A stretch of DNA of 64,000 bases from a bacterium SCSIO 12844 (GCA_024397935.1 CP073743.1:310001-374000); one strand, 5' to 3'; shown: positions 9,028 to 18,931, counted from the stretch's first letter. The notes: generated from the letters alone by a model not told the origin. Made by a program: numbers and translations.

Positions 9028-9462
9028 TTATGAATGTTTGATCATCTCAATCAGTGCTAAGATAACTAAGACGGTTAAGAAACTATTGGCAATTAAAAAA
9101 GCACTGAGTCTGTGCGTAAATCGATTATAGGTTAAATAGATTAATGAGTGAATCAATGTTGCTGCAACATAAAGCCAACTTAAAATTAAAAATAAATAAT
9201 CTTCAATATGAAGATAAATTAATAAAATAATGGTGATATAAAATAAAATTGGTAGTCTACATAAATCTTGAAAATGGTAGGCCGTTGTTTTTGCATGATG
9301 GCTTTCACTTTCTGCTCTGGCATATTCCAATTCATTTAAATCAGTAATTGGTAAAGAGCCATCACGAATCGCTTGTACTTTTGAGAAAAGACTAATAAAT
9401 AAGCTGATTAGCGTTAAAATCATTAATACAAATACTGGATATAGTAATAGTTGTTGCATCAA
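9028..9462 (-). CDS. MAPEG-family membrane protein
   Basis: 144 residues with about four hydrophobic segments (roughly 5-27, 70-87, 90-110 and 117-139). The loop after segment 1 carries RAESESHHAKTTAYHFQDLCRLPILFY, close to the E-x-x-x-N-x-x-E/P-x-F-Y style signature of bacterial MAPEG proteins (membrane-associated eicosanoid and glutathione metabolism). The bacterial members are poorly characterised. It follows murA by 17 bp on the same strand and may be the last gene of the mla-ibaG-murA transcript. Assignment to MAPEG is by overall pattern and is moderately sure. Confidence 0.6.
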   Translation of the reverse strand: MMQQLLLYPVFVLMILTLISLFISLFSKVQAIRDGSLPITDLNELEYARAESESHHAKTTAYHFQDLCRLPILFYITIILLIYLHIEDYLFLILSWLYVAATLIHSLIYLTYNRFTHRLSAFLIANSFLTVLVILALIEMIKHS

Positions 9463-9479
9463 TTTGAATTATCTCTTAC

Positions 9480-10796
9480 TTAGCTTGCATATAATGTAGT
9501 TCTAGCAAAGGTTTCACACTTAGGCAATGAACTTGTTGCTATTCGTTTAATATTTGCACCAAGAGATTGAAGTTTTTTATCAAATTGACTATAACCACGG
9601 TCAAGGTAATTAATATGATGAATATAGCTTTCGCCTTCTGCAACTAATCCAGCAATTGTAAGACAAGCTGAAGCCCTTAAATCAGTTGCAGTGACTTCAG
9701 ATGCATATAGTTTACTATGACCTTGACAAAATACATGATTACTTGAAATATTAAGATTAGCATTCATTTGATTTAACGCATTAACGTGATGAAAGCGGTT
9801 ATCAAATATGTTTTCAGTAATTGTGCTTTGTCCTTTTGCAAGGCTATGTAATAGCATTGTTGGTGCTTGTAAATCGGTTGAAAAGCCAGGGTAGGCTTGA
9901 GTTGTTAAATTGATGCCAATCAATTCATTAAGACTTGGGTATATCTTAATTTTAGATTTTGCAGTGCTGATTTTTGCACCCATTTGTCTGAAGTGGTTTA
10001 ATTCAGTCGTTAGTAATTTAGGATTAGTGTTTGTTAGTTCAACTAAGCTATTCGTTGCAAGCGCACTGATAAGATAAGTGCCTGTTTCAATTCTGTCAGG
10101 AATGATTGTATGGCATGCGCTATGAAGTTTTGGAACACCACTGATTTGTATTTTAGATGTACCAGAACCTTTTATTTTAGCACCCATAGCATTTAATAGT
10201 TTACATAAGTCAATAACTTCAGGCTCTTTGGCTGCATTTTTTATTGTGGTAATACCTTCAGCAATTGTTGCTGCCATAATAACATTCTCAGTTCCTGTTA
10301 CAGTAGGCATGGTAAATCTAATATCTGCACCATGTAGTTTCGTTGATTTTTTTTTGGCATAAACAATGCCATTATTAATATGAAATTCAGCACCCATTAA
10401 GCTCAATGCTTGTAAATGTTGATCAATAGGGCGTAAGCCTATATTACAACCACCAGGTAGACAAATGGCAACTTCACCAAGACGGCTTAGTAGGGGACCT
10501 AAAAATAAAACAGAAGCACGCATTGCCTTAGCTTCTGCAAAGTCAATAATTTGTTGTTTAATCGTGTTAGCTGTTAAGGTAGTTGTCTCATTTGTCTCAG
10601 TCAGATGAACACCTAATTGTTTTAGAATTAATTTAAAATGCTCAACATCTGTTAAAGATGGCACATTACAAAGCATAACACTTTGCTCTGTTAATAAGCT
10701 TGCAGCAAGTAAGGGTAAGGCTGCGTTTTTTGCGCCTGAAATTTTTACTGTGCCTTCTAAGGTGTTGCCACCTGAAATTATCAATGTATCATTCAT
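9480..10796 (-). CDS. murA: UDP-N-acetylglucosamine 1-carboxyvinyltransferase
   Basis: First committed step of peptidoglycan synthesis: transfers enolpyruvyl from PEP to UDP-GlcNAc in the cytosol. Diagnostic residues are K23-N24 in SGAKNAALPLL and the catalytic C117 in LPGGCNIGLRPIDQH; the presence of Cys (not Asp) predicts fosfomycin sensitivity. TDLQAPTMLLHSLAKG and NRFHHVNALNQM are also typical. At 438 aa it is slightly longer than the E. coli enzyme (419). It overlaps the 3' end of ibaG by eight bases and ends the conserved mla-ibaG-murA order. Confidence 0.97.
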   Translation of the reverse strand: MNDTLIISGGNTLEGTVKISGAKNAALPLLAASLLTEQSVMLCNVPSLTDVEHFKLILKQLGVHLTETNETTTLTANTIKQQIIDFAEAKAMRASVLFLGPLLSRLGEVAICLPGGCNIGLRPIDQHLQALSLMGAEFHINNGIVYAKKKSTKLHGADIRFTMPTVTGTENVIMAATIAEGITTIKNAAKEPEVIDLCKLLNAMGAKIKGSGTSKIQISGVPKLHSACHTIIPDRIETGTYLISALATNSLVELTNTNPKLLTTELNHFRQMGAKISTAKSKIKIYPSLNELIGINLTTQAYPGFSTDLQAPTMLLHSLAKGQSTITENIFDNRFHHVNALNQMNANLNISSNHVFCQGHSKLYASEVTATDLRASACLTIAGLVAEGESYIHHINYLDRGYSQFDKKLQSLGANIKRIATSSLPKCETFARTTLYAS

Positions 10797-11040
10797 TGTT
10801 TAGTGCATGCCATTGCTTTGGGGTATAAGTTTTTAATGCGATTGCGTGAATCTCTCCACTTCTAATATAGTCGTTTAAGACTTGATATACCAGTTGTTGT
10901 TGCTTGACTTTACTGAGTATTTTTTCAAAAGCATCACTAATGACAATGGCTTCAAAATGGACATTATCATCTGATTGTACCAGTGCTTGTGAGTGATCAA
11001 TGGCCGTTTCAATAAGTTCTTTAAGTTTGATTGCATCCAT
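10789..11040 (-). CDS. ibaG: BolA-family protein IbaG (YrbA)
   Basis: Small BolA-type protein thought to work with monothiol glutaredoxin in iron-sulfur or stress functions. The sequence shows the BolA core: HFEAIVISDAFEKILSKVKQQQLVYQVLNDYIRSGEIHAIALKTYTP, with the VKQQQ...IHAI..KTYTP signature of the IbaG branch. I take the ATG at 11040 (83 aa, against 84 in E. coli). An in-frame TTG at 11094 would add 18 unconserved residues. It sits between mlaB and murA exactly as in E. coli. Confidence 0.9.
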   Translation of the reverse strand: MDAIKLKELIETAIDHSQALVQSDDNVHFEAIVISDAFEKILSKVKQQQLVYQVLNDYIRSGEIHAIALKTYTPKQWHALNNE

Positions 11041-11119
11041 TTGAGTTAATCCAATTATTTGTGGTTTTATGGTATTATTCAAATTGGATTGCAAGTTTGC
11101 AAGGATTATGTCAAAAAAT

Positions 11120-11449
11120 TTACACTAGAAGGTTATAAACACCTTGAACTTTTGCAAGTTCAGATGCTTTTGGGTTGGTGCTTAAGCCAGTGATTTTTAA
11201 TGTTAGGTTGTGTTTCATAGCTAATGATTTCTGTAGTAACAACCAACTTAAACCAGCGCTATCAATGGCTTTGATCATATTAATATCAATAACCCAAGTG
11301 CATATATTTTTATTAAATTCTCCATAAAGTGTTAAGGCTTTTTGTTCAATTGGCATAACGCTATCAAAGCATAACGAATCATTTATCTGCCAAGTGATTG
11401 TTTGTTCATTCCTCTGAATGTCAATCATGGTTTTAGGCGCCTTTAGCAT
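11120..11449 (-). CDS. mlaB: STAS-domain protein MlaB
   Basis: Cytoplasmic STAS subunit of the MlaFEDB ABC complex that moves phospholipids between the inner and outer membranes; MlaB stabilises the ATPase MlaF. The 109 residues show the STAS pattern TWVIDINMIKAIDSAGLSWLLLQKSLA, where the DSAGL loop is the family landmark. The ATG at 11449 overlaps the end of mlaC; a second ATG at 11428 is also possible and would give a 102-aa protein. Position between mlaC and ibaG supports the assignment more than the weakly conserved sequence does. Confidence 0.88.
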   Translation of the reverse strand: MLKAPKTMIDIQRNEQTITWQINDSLCFDSVMPIEQKALTLYGEFNKNICTWVIDINMIKAIDSAGLSWLLLQKSLAMKHNLTLKITGLSTNPKASELAKVQGVYNLLV

Positions 11450-12098
11450 TCATTTGAGTTAAGCGCGTGATTAATTGCGACATACTTGTTGCTTGTTGGA
11501 ATTGTTCACGGTAGTTATTTAGAATACTCACACCACCAACAACAATATCATAAGTTTTCCAAGTATTATCACTGCGAATCATTTTAATTTCCAATGGTGA
11601 AGCATTATTATTGGTTTTATTAACAATTTCTCCTTTGACGGTAATATATTGTTTGTTTTTAATTGAATCAGGTGAAATTGGTGTGATTTTTAATTCATAA
11701 TTACCAACTTTAGTGACGGTTTTGGCATAAAAGCGTGCTAATAATGTAATAAATTGATCAATAAATTCTTTTTTCTCTTTTGCTGATGCACTACGCCATT
11801 TAATACCAACAGCATATCCTGCCATAACATCTTCATCAACATAAGGGATAAAATATTGATTAACTAAATGTACAAGAATTTGTGGATTTTTTTCAATTTC
11901 TTGTGACTGCTGACTGACAAGTTCTTGAAGTTTGCCAAATGAGCCTTGAATAATTGAAACAGGGTTGTTTGGGTTGATCGCTGTTGCATTCGTTTGGTTA
12001 TCAACGACCGTTGTTGTTTTTGTTGTATGTTCGGCATAGTTAACTGAAATTAAACCCATAGTTAATATAGGAGCGATAATTAATTTTAAATATCTCAT
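11433..12098 (-). CDS. mlaC: Periplasmic phospholipid-binding protein MlaC
   Basis: Shuttles phospholipid between the outer-membrane MlaA complex and inner-membrane MlaFEDB. The protein has 221 residues with an N-terminal signal peptide (MRYLKLIIAPILTMGLISVN, cleavage near YAEH). Family blocks include DEDVMAGYAVGIKWRSASAKEKKEFIDQFITLLARFYAKTV and TWKTYDIVVGGVSILNNYREQF. Its start overlaps the mlaD stop by four bases, showing tight coupling within the operon. No mlaA homologue lies in the window. Confidence 0.93.
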   Translation of the reverse strand: MRYLKLIIAPILTMGLISVNYAEHTTKTTTVVDNQTNATAINPNNPVSIIQGSFGKLQELVSQQSQEIEKNPQILVHLVNQYFIPYVDEDVMAGYAVGIKWRSASAKEKKEFIDQFITLLARFYAKTVTKVGNYELKITPISPDSIKNKQYITVKGEIVNKTNNNASPLEIKMIRSDNTWKTYDIVVGGVSILNNYREQFQQATSMSQLITRLTQMNAKGA

Positions 12099-12568
12099 TT
12101 TTCTTTATCTCCACTAGATGATACGAATGTGTTAATTAATGATGTAAAATCAATTGCAGGATATGTAGTAACGATGCGATCTCCATTTTTTAGATTGCCT
12201 GGTGAAAAGCCAGGTGCGATACCGATATAACTTTCACCTAATAAACCACTGGTTTGAATGCCTGCAGATGAATTTTCTGGGATTTGCTGAAACTGAGTAT
12301 TAATTTTCATTGTCACAACTGCAGCGAAGGTTGTAGGGTTAAGAGAAATATTAGAGACAGTACCTACTTGTACACCAGCTATACGTACAGCTGCATTGGG
12401 CTTTAGTGCGCCAATATTGGTAAAATCAGCTGTTACTGTATAGGTTTTTTGACCTGTAATATCTTTAAAGCCAAGACCACTGACTTTCATTGCAAGAAAA
12501 ATTAATGCAACAATTGCGATAATGACAAATAAACCAACCGCCATTTCATAAGATTTTTTATACATCAT
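12095..12568 (-). CDS. mlaD: MCE-domain protein MlaD
   Basis: Inner-membrane-anchored MCE protein that forms the periplasmic hexameric ring of MlaFEDB. The 157 residues consist of one N-terminal membrane helix (residues 9-28, EMAVGLFVIIAIVALIFLAM) and a single MCE domain (TYTVTADFTNIGALKPNAAVRIAGVQVGTVSNI, then AGIQTSGLLGESYIGIAPG). Length and single-domain form match E. coli MlaD (183) with a shorter C-terminus. It lies 15 bp after mlaE and overlaps mlaC by four bases. Confidence 0.95.
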   Translation of the reverse strand: MMYKKSYEMAVGLFVIIAIVALIFLAMKVSGLGFKDITGQKTYTVTADFTNIGALKPNAAVRIAGVQVGTVSNISLNPTTFAAVVTMKINTQFQQIPENSSAGIQTSGLLGESYIGIAPGFSPGNLKNGDRIVTTYPAIDFTSLINTFVSSSGDKEK

Positions 12569-12583
12569 AAAACCCTTAATTTA

Positions 12584-13348
12584 TTATTTAAACATCATGG
12601 CTGTTAATAAGAAGTCTAGCCCTAAAACTAATAAAGAGGAGTAGACAACTGTTTTAGTGGTGGCTTTTGCAATGCCTTGAGAATTAGCTTGGCAAAAATA
12701 ACCTTGATAAATACTAACCCAAGTAACAGCAAAACCAAATACAATACTCTTAATAATGCCAGTGACAATATCATCAAAAAATAAAACAGATGATTGCATA
12801 TTACCCCAATAAGTACCGCTATAAACACCAAGTAAGCCAACACATACCCAGTAACCAGATAATACAGCAACAGCACAAAAAATAATATTCAGTAAGGGCA
12901 TTGCAATTTGACCACCCCAAAATCGTGGCGCAATAATATAGCGAATTGGGTCAACGCCCATCATCGTTAAGCTTGAGAGTTGTTCAGTAGCTTTCATAAG
13001 ACCAATTTCTGATGTTAAGGCACTGCCTGCTCGTCCTGCAAATAAAAGTGCTGTCACTACAGGGCCTAATTCGCGTAAAACACTTAATGCAACCATAGGA
13101 CCTACTGCAGATTCCGCACTAAATTTAGTTAAAGTATAGTAACCTTGTAAGCCTAAAACAAAACCAATAAAGATAGCTGAGACAACAATAATGGTTAATG
13201 AGTTAAAACCAGTTGCATAAATTTGCTGAATACTTTGGCGTATCTTTACTGGTCCAAAAATACTCTGTAATAAAAATAAAAACGCCTCGCCCAGTGCTTG
13301 AGTTTTATTTAGAAAATAGCGCCCTATTGATTGGGTAAAGTTAATCAT
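12584..13348 (-). CDS. mlaE: ABC permease MlaE
   Basis: Permease of the Mla phospholipid transporter, inner membrane. The 254 residues contain the MlaE-family signature GLQGYYTLTKFSAESAVGPMVALSVLRELGPVVTALLFAGRAGSALTSEIGLMKATEQLSSLTMMGVDP in which the ELGPV and AGRAGSA blocks contact MlaF. About five to six membrane segments are predicted. It lies six bases downstream of mlaF and upstream of mlaD, the standard order. Confidence 0.96.
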   Translation of the reverse strand: MINFTQSIGRYFLNKTQALGEAFLFLLQSIFGPVKIRQSIQQIYATGFNSLTIIVVSAIFIGFVLGLQGYYTLTKFSAESAVGPMVALSVLRELGPVVTALLFAGRAGSALTSEIGLMKATEQLSSLTMMGVDPIRYIIAPRFWGGQIAMPLLNIIFCAVAVLSGYWVCVGLLGVYSGTYWGNMQSSVLFFDDIVTGIIKSIVFGFAVTWVSIYQGYFCQANSQGIAKATTKTVVYSSLLVLGLDFLLTAMMFK

Positions 13349-13354
13349 TACTCT

Positions 13355-14161
13355 TTAGTCCTTAAGCTCTATTAACTCTTTAAATGAAGCACCAGGATAA
13401 TGGAAGGCAACTGGCCCATCGATATTACCATTTAAAAATTGTTTTACAAATGCTGAGTCAGATGACCTTATTTCATCAGGGCTACCACAGCCCATAATTG
13501 ACTTATTTGCTGTGACAATTACATAATCTGCAATACTTAGTGCTTCATCAATATCGTGGGATACGACAATAGATGTCATATCAAGAGCATCATTAAGTGT
13601 TTTAATTAATTTTAAAATAACGTGAAAAGAGATAGGGTCCTGGCCAGTAAATGGCTCATCATAAAGCATAATATCAGGATCAAGTGCAATGGCTCTTGCT
13701 AAAGCAACACGCCTTGCCATACCACCTGAAAGTTCACTGGGCATTAATTGATAAGTATTACGTAAACCAACAGCTTCAAGTTTCATTAAAACAATATTTT
13801 TAATGATTGCTTCAGAAAGATTTGTATTTTGACGTAAGGGGAAAGCGACATTATCATAAACAGACATTTGGGTAAATAAAGCACCCGACTGGAATAAAAC
13901 CCCCATACGTTGTCTTAGCGCCATTAGTTGTTTGCGTTTAATTTGATTAATGTTTTTATCAAATACACAAATAGACCCTGTTTGAGGACGTATCAAGCCA
14001 CCAATTAAGTGTAACGTGGTTGTTTTTCCACAGCCGCTTGGCCCTAATATAACTGTAATTTTTCCCTTTGGAATTTGAAAGCTAATTTGCTTAAAGATCG
14101 TGCGACTACCTCGGTAGAAGTCAACATTCTCAAATGTGATAACCGACAAGTTAAGACCCAC
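13355..14161 (-). CDS. mlaF: ABC ATPase MlaF
   Basis: Cytoplasmic ATPase of the Mla phospholipid transporter and the first gene of the mlaFEDCB-ibaG-murA operon. Walker A is G40-PSGCGKTT, the signature motif is LSGGMARR and Walker B is IMLYDEPFTGQDP; the C-terminus has the MlaF-type IDGPVAFHYPG. The annotated start is GTG at 14161 (268 aa) but no clear ribosome site precedes it. TTG at 14149 with GTGGG upstream is an alternative that removes four residues. Confidence 0.95.
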   Translation of the reverse strand: MGLNLSVITFENVDFYRGSRTIFKQISFQIPKGKITVILGPSGCGKTTTLHLIGGLIRPQTGSICVFDKNINQIKRKQLMALRQRMGVLFQSGALFTQMSVYDNVAFPLRQNTNLSEAIIKNIVLMKLEAVGLRNTYQLMPSELSGGMARRVALARAIALDPDIMLYDEPFTGQDPISFHVILKLIKTLNDALDMTSIVVSHDIDEALSIADYVIVTANKSIMGCGSPDEIRSSDSAFVKQFLNGNIDGPVAFHYPGASFKELIELKD

Positions 14162-14307
14162 TTAATAAACGTTGTCATTAAAATTGTAGTTATCATAGCG
14201 AATTTTATGCTAAATGGCTACTTATGATCATTCAAGTTACATAGGCAATAAAACACATAGGGATAAAAAAGATATATTTTAAATAAAAAGGCAATATTTT
14301 GTATTTT

Positions 14308-14316
14308 TGGTATACT
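14308..14316 (+). promoter_or_regulatory. Extended -10 promoter for the 14381 gene
   Basis: TGG followed directly by TATACT makes a good extended -10 element. No clear -35 is seen at the proper distance, which is common for extended -10 promoters. The gene start is 65 bases downstream. Confidence 0.4.
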
Positions 14317-14380
14317 TAATTTAAGGTAAGGGGAAATACAAGTATAACAAAACTAGGGTGCAGAATGAGGTAGTCATAAG

Positions 14381-14827
14381 ATGATAAAGAAGCTATTTGT
14401 CATAACAGTTGTATGTTTGCCTGTCACAGGCTTTGCAGATGGCTTTATTCAATACCCTGTTTCATATCATTGCCCAGCATTTAATCAAGTAGCGATTCAA
14501 AGAGATGGCTCTTTTGAAGCAACAACCTATATCAATGGTTTATCAATCCAGTGGCAAGGGGCTGCTATTCATCGTTCTGTAGGTGTCAAAGCACTTAAAT
14601 TTAAAAAAGCAGTACTAGCCTGTGATGGTGATGCTAAGACTTGTTTGATTTTCTGTGATTATACAGCAAGTGGCGGTGATAATAATATTATTCGTTTAAC
14701 CATGTCTAAACTGAATTTTTCCTATCATAAAGCGATGTCTGGAGGCTATGGCGAATACTGGAAGAATAATCAATGTATTCGTACTCAGAACAAAGACTGT
14801 GTATTTCAAATTGTTGAAGGATATTAA
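14381..14827 (+). CDS. Small secreted hypothetical protein, 148 aa
   Basis: A 19-residue signal peptide (MIKKLFVITVVCLPVTGFA) precedes a mature domain of about 129 residues with six cysteines (YHCPAF, LACDGDAKTCLIFCDY, NQCIRTQNKDC). The even number suggests disulphides in the periplasm or outside. The pattern HCP...GLSIQWQGAA...ALKFKKA...CLIFCDYTASGG faintly recalls DUF3757-type proteins of Legionella and relatives, but I would not assign it. GAGG lies about ten bases before the ATG. It is a single-gene unit in the gap between the mla operon and purL. Confidence 0.6.
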   Translation: MIKKLFVITVVCLPVTGFADGFIQYPVSYHCPAFNQVAIQRDGSFEATTYINGLSIQWQGAAIHRSVGVKALKFKKAVLACDGDAKTCLIFCDYTASGGDNNIIRLTMSKLNFSYHKAMSGGYGEYWKNNQCIRTQNKDCVFQIVEGY

Positions 14828-15018
14828 ATCTAAAGGATATTTTTAAATCTTACAAACACAATAGTTGTCGCTTAAAGATATTTTTAGTACAGTAGCACTC
14901 AAAGTAATAGCTAGTACTGATATATTTTTATGCTCTTTAGATACTTGGAAAAATCGACTTTGATTCAAGTAAATTTTATATCCTTTAATCATTTAAACAT
15001 TAAAGCTGGAGATATTAA

Positions 15019-18000
15019 ATGATGCAAACTTTTTATGGTAATGGTGCGTTATCAAATTTTGATCAATCACGTTATTTAACGCAATTGCAACAAATTGATC
15101 AGCGTATTGATGCGATCAATGCAGAATATGTCCATTTTGTCGATATTAAAAGTGACTTAACAACAGATGAAACTAAAAAGCTTAAAGCTTTATTAAGTTA
15201 TGGAGCAAATAAACCACTTGAAAATAGAGATGGTCAATTAATTTTAGTTCTACCTAGATTAGGTAGCATTTCACCATGGTCATCAAAAGCAACAGAGATT
15301 ATGCATAATTGTGGATTGTCATCAATTAATCGCATAGAGCGCGGTATGATTTATTATATTCAGAGTAATCAACATTTGGATGAAGCTTCTTTAAAGTTAA
15401 TTACTAATTGTTTATATGACCGAATGACTGAAGCTTACTATTTTCAACTTGATCAAATAGCATTATTTGAATCTTTAGAGCAGCGTTGTCAAATGAAAAC
15501 AATCGATATGCTTAGTCAAGGTAAAATAGCATTAGTTAATATCAACCAAAGTTTAGGTTTAGCATTATCAGAGGATGAGGTTGACTATTTATATGATAAT
15601 TACATCGAACTTAATCGTAATCCAACTGATGTAGAGTTAATGATGTTTGCACAGGCAAACTCAGAACACTGTCGACATAAAATTTTTAAAGCCGATTGGT
15701 CAATTGATGGACATAAGCAAGATAAAAGTTTATTTCAGATGATCCAAAATACTTATCAGCACCATAGTGATGGTGTGTTATCTGCTTATACGGATAACTC
15801 AGCAGTGATTGAAGGTTATACAAATAAGTGGCTATTGAAAAATCAAAATGACCATACTTATGAGTTATCAGAAGAGCCTATGCACATTCAAATGAAAGTA
15901 GAAACACATAACCATCCAACTGCGATTTCTCCTTATCCAGGTGCTGCTACAGGATCTGGTGGTGAAATTAGAGATGAAGTTGCCACAGGTCGTGGTGCAA
16001 AAATGAAAGCAGGTTTAACTGGTTATACCGTGTCGAATCTTAATATACCAGCGATACTAGAACCGTGGGAATTTAACTATGGTAAACCAAATCGCATTGC
16101 TTCAGCTTTAGATATTATGATTGAAGCACCACTAGGAGGTGCTGCATTTAATAATGAATATGGAAGAGCAAATCTATGTGGTTATTTTCGCACTTTTGAA
16201 CAAGTAGTTGATGGTCAAGTTAGAGGTTATCATAAGCCGATTATGATTGCTGGAGGCTATGGTAATATTAGAGCTTCTCAAGTGAATAAAAATCAAATTC
16301 CTCCAGGTGCTAAACTGATCGTTTTAGGTGGTCCTGGCATGCTCATTGGTTTAGGTGGAGGTGCTGCATCTTCTGTATCATCTGGCCAAATAAATGAGGG
16401 CTTAGATTTTGCCTCAGTCCAACGTGATAACCCTGAAATGCAAAGGCGTGCCTATGAAGTCATTGAGTCTTGTTTTAATATGGGAGAAGATAATCCAATT
16501 ATTAGTGTCCATGATGTTGGTGCTGGTGGTTTATCTAATGCATTGCCTGAGCTCGTTGCAGACTGCCAACGTGGCGCTTATTTTGACTTAAATGCAATTG
16601 CTATATCAGATCCATCAATGTCACCGTTAGAGATTTGGGCAAATGAATCACAAGAGCGTTTCGTATTAGCAATCTTACCAGAGCATTTAGCATTATTTGA
16701 ATCCATTGCACAACGTGAACGTTGTCCATTTAGTGTTGTTGGTGAAGCAACAGAAGCTGAAATAATTATCTTAGAAGATACAGTCAATCAAATAAAGGTT
16801 ATTGATTTGCCATTGTCAGTTTTATTAGGTAAGCCACCAAAAATAACAAAAGATGTCCTAACAAAGCCTTATCTGAAAACACAGTGGGACTACCAGTTAA
16901 TTGATATAGAAGAAGCAACTTTTCGTGTATTAGCATTACCTTCAGTTGCAGATAAAAGCTTTTTAATTACCATTGGTGATCGTAGCGTAGGTGGAATGAC
17001 TGTGCGCGATCAAATGGTTGGTCCATGGCAAGTGCCAGTTGCAGATGTTGCTGTAACTGCTAGTGGTTATACAGGCGTTACAGGTGAGGCGATGGCAATG
17101 GGTGAGCGACCGACCTTAGCTTTAATGAATCCAAAGGCAGCAGCCCGTATTACAATTGGTGAGGCGATTACGAATATAGTAGCTGCACCTATTGAACATC
17201 TGTCAGATATTAAACTTTCAGCAAATTGGATGGCTGCTTGTGGCTATGAAGGTGAAGATGCCAATCTTTTTGAAATGGTAAAAACAGTGGGGTTAGAGTT
17301 TTGTCCTGAATTAGACTTAACGATTCCTGTTGGTAAGGATTCGCTTTCTATGCAAAGTCGATGGCAAGATGAAAAGGGAGAAGAAAAATCAGTTGTCTCT
17401 CCTGTGTCTTTAATTATTACAGCGTTTAGTCCAGTGATTGATGTTAGAAAAACATTAACACCTCAATTGGCGCTAGATACAGCCAGTGAGACTCGCTTAG
17501 TGTTTATTGATTTAAGTAATGGAAAGAATCGCTTGGGTGGTTCAGCGCTGGCACAAGTTTACAATCAATTAGGTGAGGATACACCAGATATTGAAACAGA
17601 AACATTAAAAAACTTTTTCACAGCAATTCAATTATTAAATCATAATAGAAAAATATTAGCCTATCATGATCGTTCAGATGGTGGTTTGATTGCAACCTTA
17701 GCAGAAATGATGTTTGCATCTCGGTGCGGAATGGATATTCATTTAGATGCTTTAGGTGATGAGCCTGTAAGTGTTTTATTTAATGAAGAGTTAGGTGCAG
17801 TCATTCAAATTAAGCATAATGACCGTGATCATATATTAGATACTTTGCATTCATTTAAGTTAAATGCACATATTATCGGTGGAATTCATAAAGAAGAAGT
17901 ATTACGTATTGAGCATGATTTAGATATAATTCTAGAAGTAAGGCGTGCACAACTACAAAAAGCTTGGTCAAAAGTAAGCTTTAATATTCAATCCTTAAGA

Positions 18001-18906
18001 GATCATAGCCAATGTGCTTATGAAGCTTATGAGCGTATTACAGATGAAAATGATCATGGTTTGTTTGTTTTTTCAAGCTGTGACTTGGAAGAAAATTTAG
18101 CTTCGCCTTATCTAAATTTAGATGCAAAACCTAAAGTTGCTGTATTAAGAGAACAAGGTGTTAATAGTCATAATGAAATGGCTGCTGCTTTTTATCTAAA
18201 TGGTTTTGAGGCTGTTGATGTTCATATGAGTGATTTAATTGCTGGAAGAATCAATTTAAAAGAAATGAAGGGATTAGTTGCTTGTGGTGGTTTTTCTTAT
18301 GGTGATGTCTTAGGTGCTGGTGGTGGTTGGGCAAAATCAATTCTATTTAATGATCAACTGTCTAATCAATTTCAAGCGTTTTTTGAAAGGGAAGATACTT
18401 TTAGTTTAGGTGTTTGTAATGGTTGTCAAATGTTTTCAGAGATTAAATCATTAATTCCAGGTGCAGCGCATTGGCCTGATTTTATACGTAACTTCTCTGA
18501 GCAGTACGAAGCAAGATTAGTCATGGTTGAAGTGATGGATTCAAACTCGCTGTTATTTAGAGGCTTAAAGGGTTGTAAAATACCAATTGTTGTGTCTCAT
18601 GGCGAAGGTCGAGCGCGCTTTGAAAACGAAAATGATTTGCAAACGCTATTAACTGATAAGCATGTTGTACTTAGATATGTTGATTATGATGGAAAAATTG
18701 CAACTAAATACCCTGCCAATCCTAATGGCTCACCTGAAGGGGTTACAGCATTTACCACAGAAAGTGGCCGTCATACGATTATGATGCCACATCCAGAGCG
18801 TGTTTTTAGAACCATGCAATTATCATGGCATCCAAATGTTTGGAAAAAACATCAGTATTCACCATGGATGAAGTTATTTGCTAATGCTAGGGTTTGGGTG
18901 GATTAA
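15019..18906 (+). CDS. purL: Phosphoribosylformylglycinamidine synthase (single-chain PurL)
   Basis: Converts FGAR, ATP and glutamine to FGAM in purine synthesis. The 1295 residues give the large single-chain form usual in gammaproteobacteria. ATP-binding halves (ANSEHCRHKIF; KVETHNHPTAISPYPGAATGSGGEIRDE; RSVGGMTVRDQMVGPWQVPVAD) are followed by a class I glutaminase domain with nucleophile C1133 in GVCNGCQMF and the H1258/E1260 pair in MPHPERVF. The start is the ATG at 15019 with GGAG upstream; a second ATG follows at once. It is a single gene, with higBA starting 66 bases downstream. Confidence 0.98.
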   Translation: MMQTFYGNGALSNFDQSRYLTQLQQIDQRIDAINAEYVHFVDIKSDLTTDETKKLKALLSYGANKPLENRDGQLILVLPRLGSISPWSSKATEIMHNCGLSSINRIERGMIYYIQSNQHLDEASLKLITNCLYDRMTEAYYFQLDQIALFESLEQRCQMKTIDMLSQGKIALVNINQSLGLALSEDEVDYLYDNYIELNRNPTDVELMMFAQANSEHCRHKIFKADWSIDGHKQDKSLFQMIQNTYQHHSDGVLSAYTDNSAVIEGYTNKWLLKNQNDHTYELSEEPMHIQMKVETHNHPTAISPYPGAATGSGGEIRDEVATGRGAKMKAGLTGYTVSNLNIPAILEPWEFNYGKPNRIASALDIMIEAPLGGAAFNNEYGRANLCGYFRTFEQVVDGQVRGYHKPIMIAGGYGNIRASQVNKNQIPPGAKLIVLGGPGMLIGLGGGAASSVSSGQINEGLDFASVQRDNPEMQRRAYEVIESCFNMGEDNPIISVHDVGAGGLSNALPELVADCQRGAYFDLNAIAISDPSMSPLEIWANESQERFVLAILPEHLALFESIAQRERCPFSVVGEATEAEIIILEDTVNQIKVIDLPLSVLLGKPPKITKDVLTKPYLKTQWDYQLIDIEEATFRVLALPSVADKSFLITIGDRSVGGMTVRDQMVGPWQVPVADVAVTASGYTGVTGEAMAMGERPTLALMNPKAAARITIGEAITNIVAAPIEHLSDIKLSANWMAACGYEGEDANLFEMVKTVGLEFCPELDLTIPVGKDSLSMQSRWQDEKGEEKSVVSPVSLIITAFSPVIDVRKTLTPQLALDTASETRLVFIDLSNGKNRLGGSALAQVYNQLGEDTPDIETETLKNFFTAIQLLNHNRKILAYHDRSDGGLIATLAEMMFASRCGMDIHLDALGDEPVSVLFNEELGAVIQIKHNDRDHILDTLHSFKLNAHIIGGIHKEEVLRIEHDLDIILEVRRAQLQKAWSKVSFNIQSLRDHSQCAYEAYERITDENDHGLFVFSSCDLEENLASPYLNLDAKPKVAVLREQGVNSHNEMAAAFYLNGFEAVDVHMSDLIAGRINLKEMKGLVACGGFSYGDVLGAGGGWAKSILFNDQLSNQFQAFFEREDTFSLGVCNGCQMFSEIKSLIPGAAHWPDFIRNFSEQYEARLVMVEVMDSNSLLFRGLKGCKIPIVVSHGEGRARFENENDLQTLLTDKHVVLRYVDYDGKIATKYPANPNGSPEGVTAFTTESGRHTIMMPHPERVFRTMQLSWHPNVWKKHQYSPWMKLFANARVWVD

Positions 18907-18931
18907 GCAATTTGCAAAATATTTCAAATTG

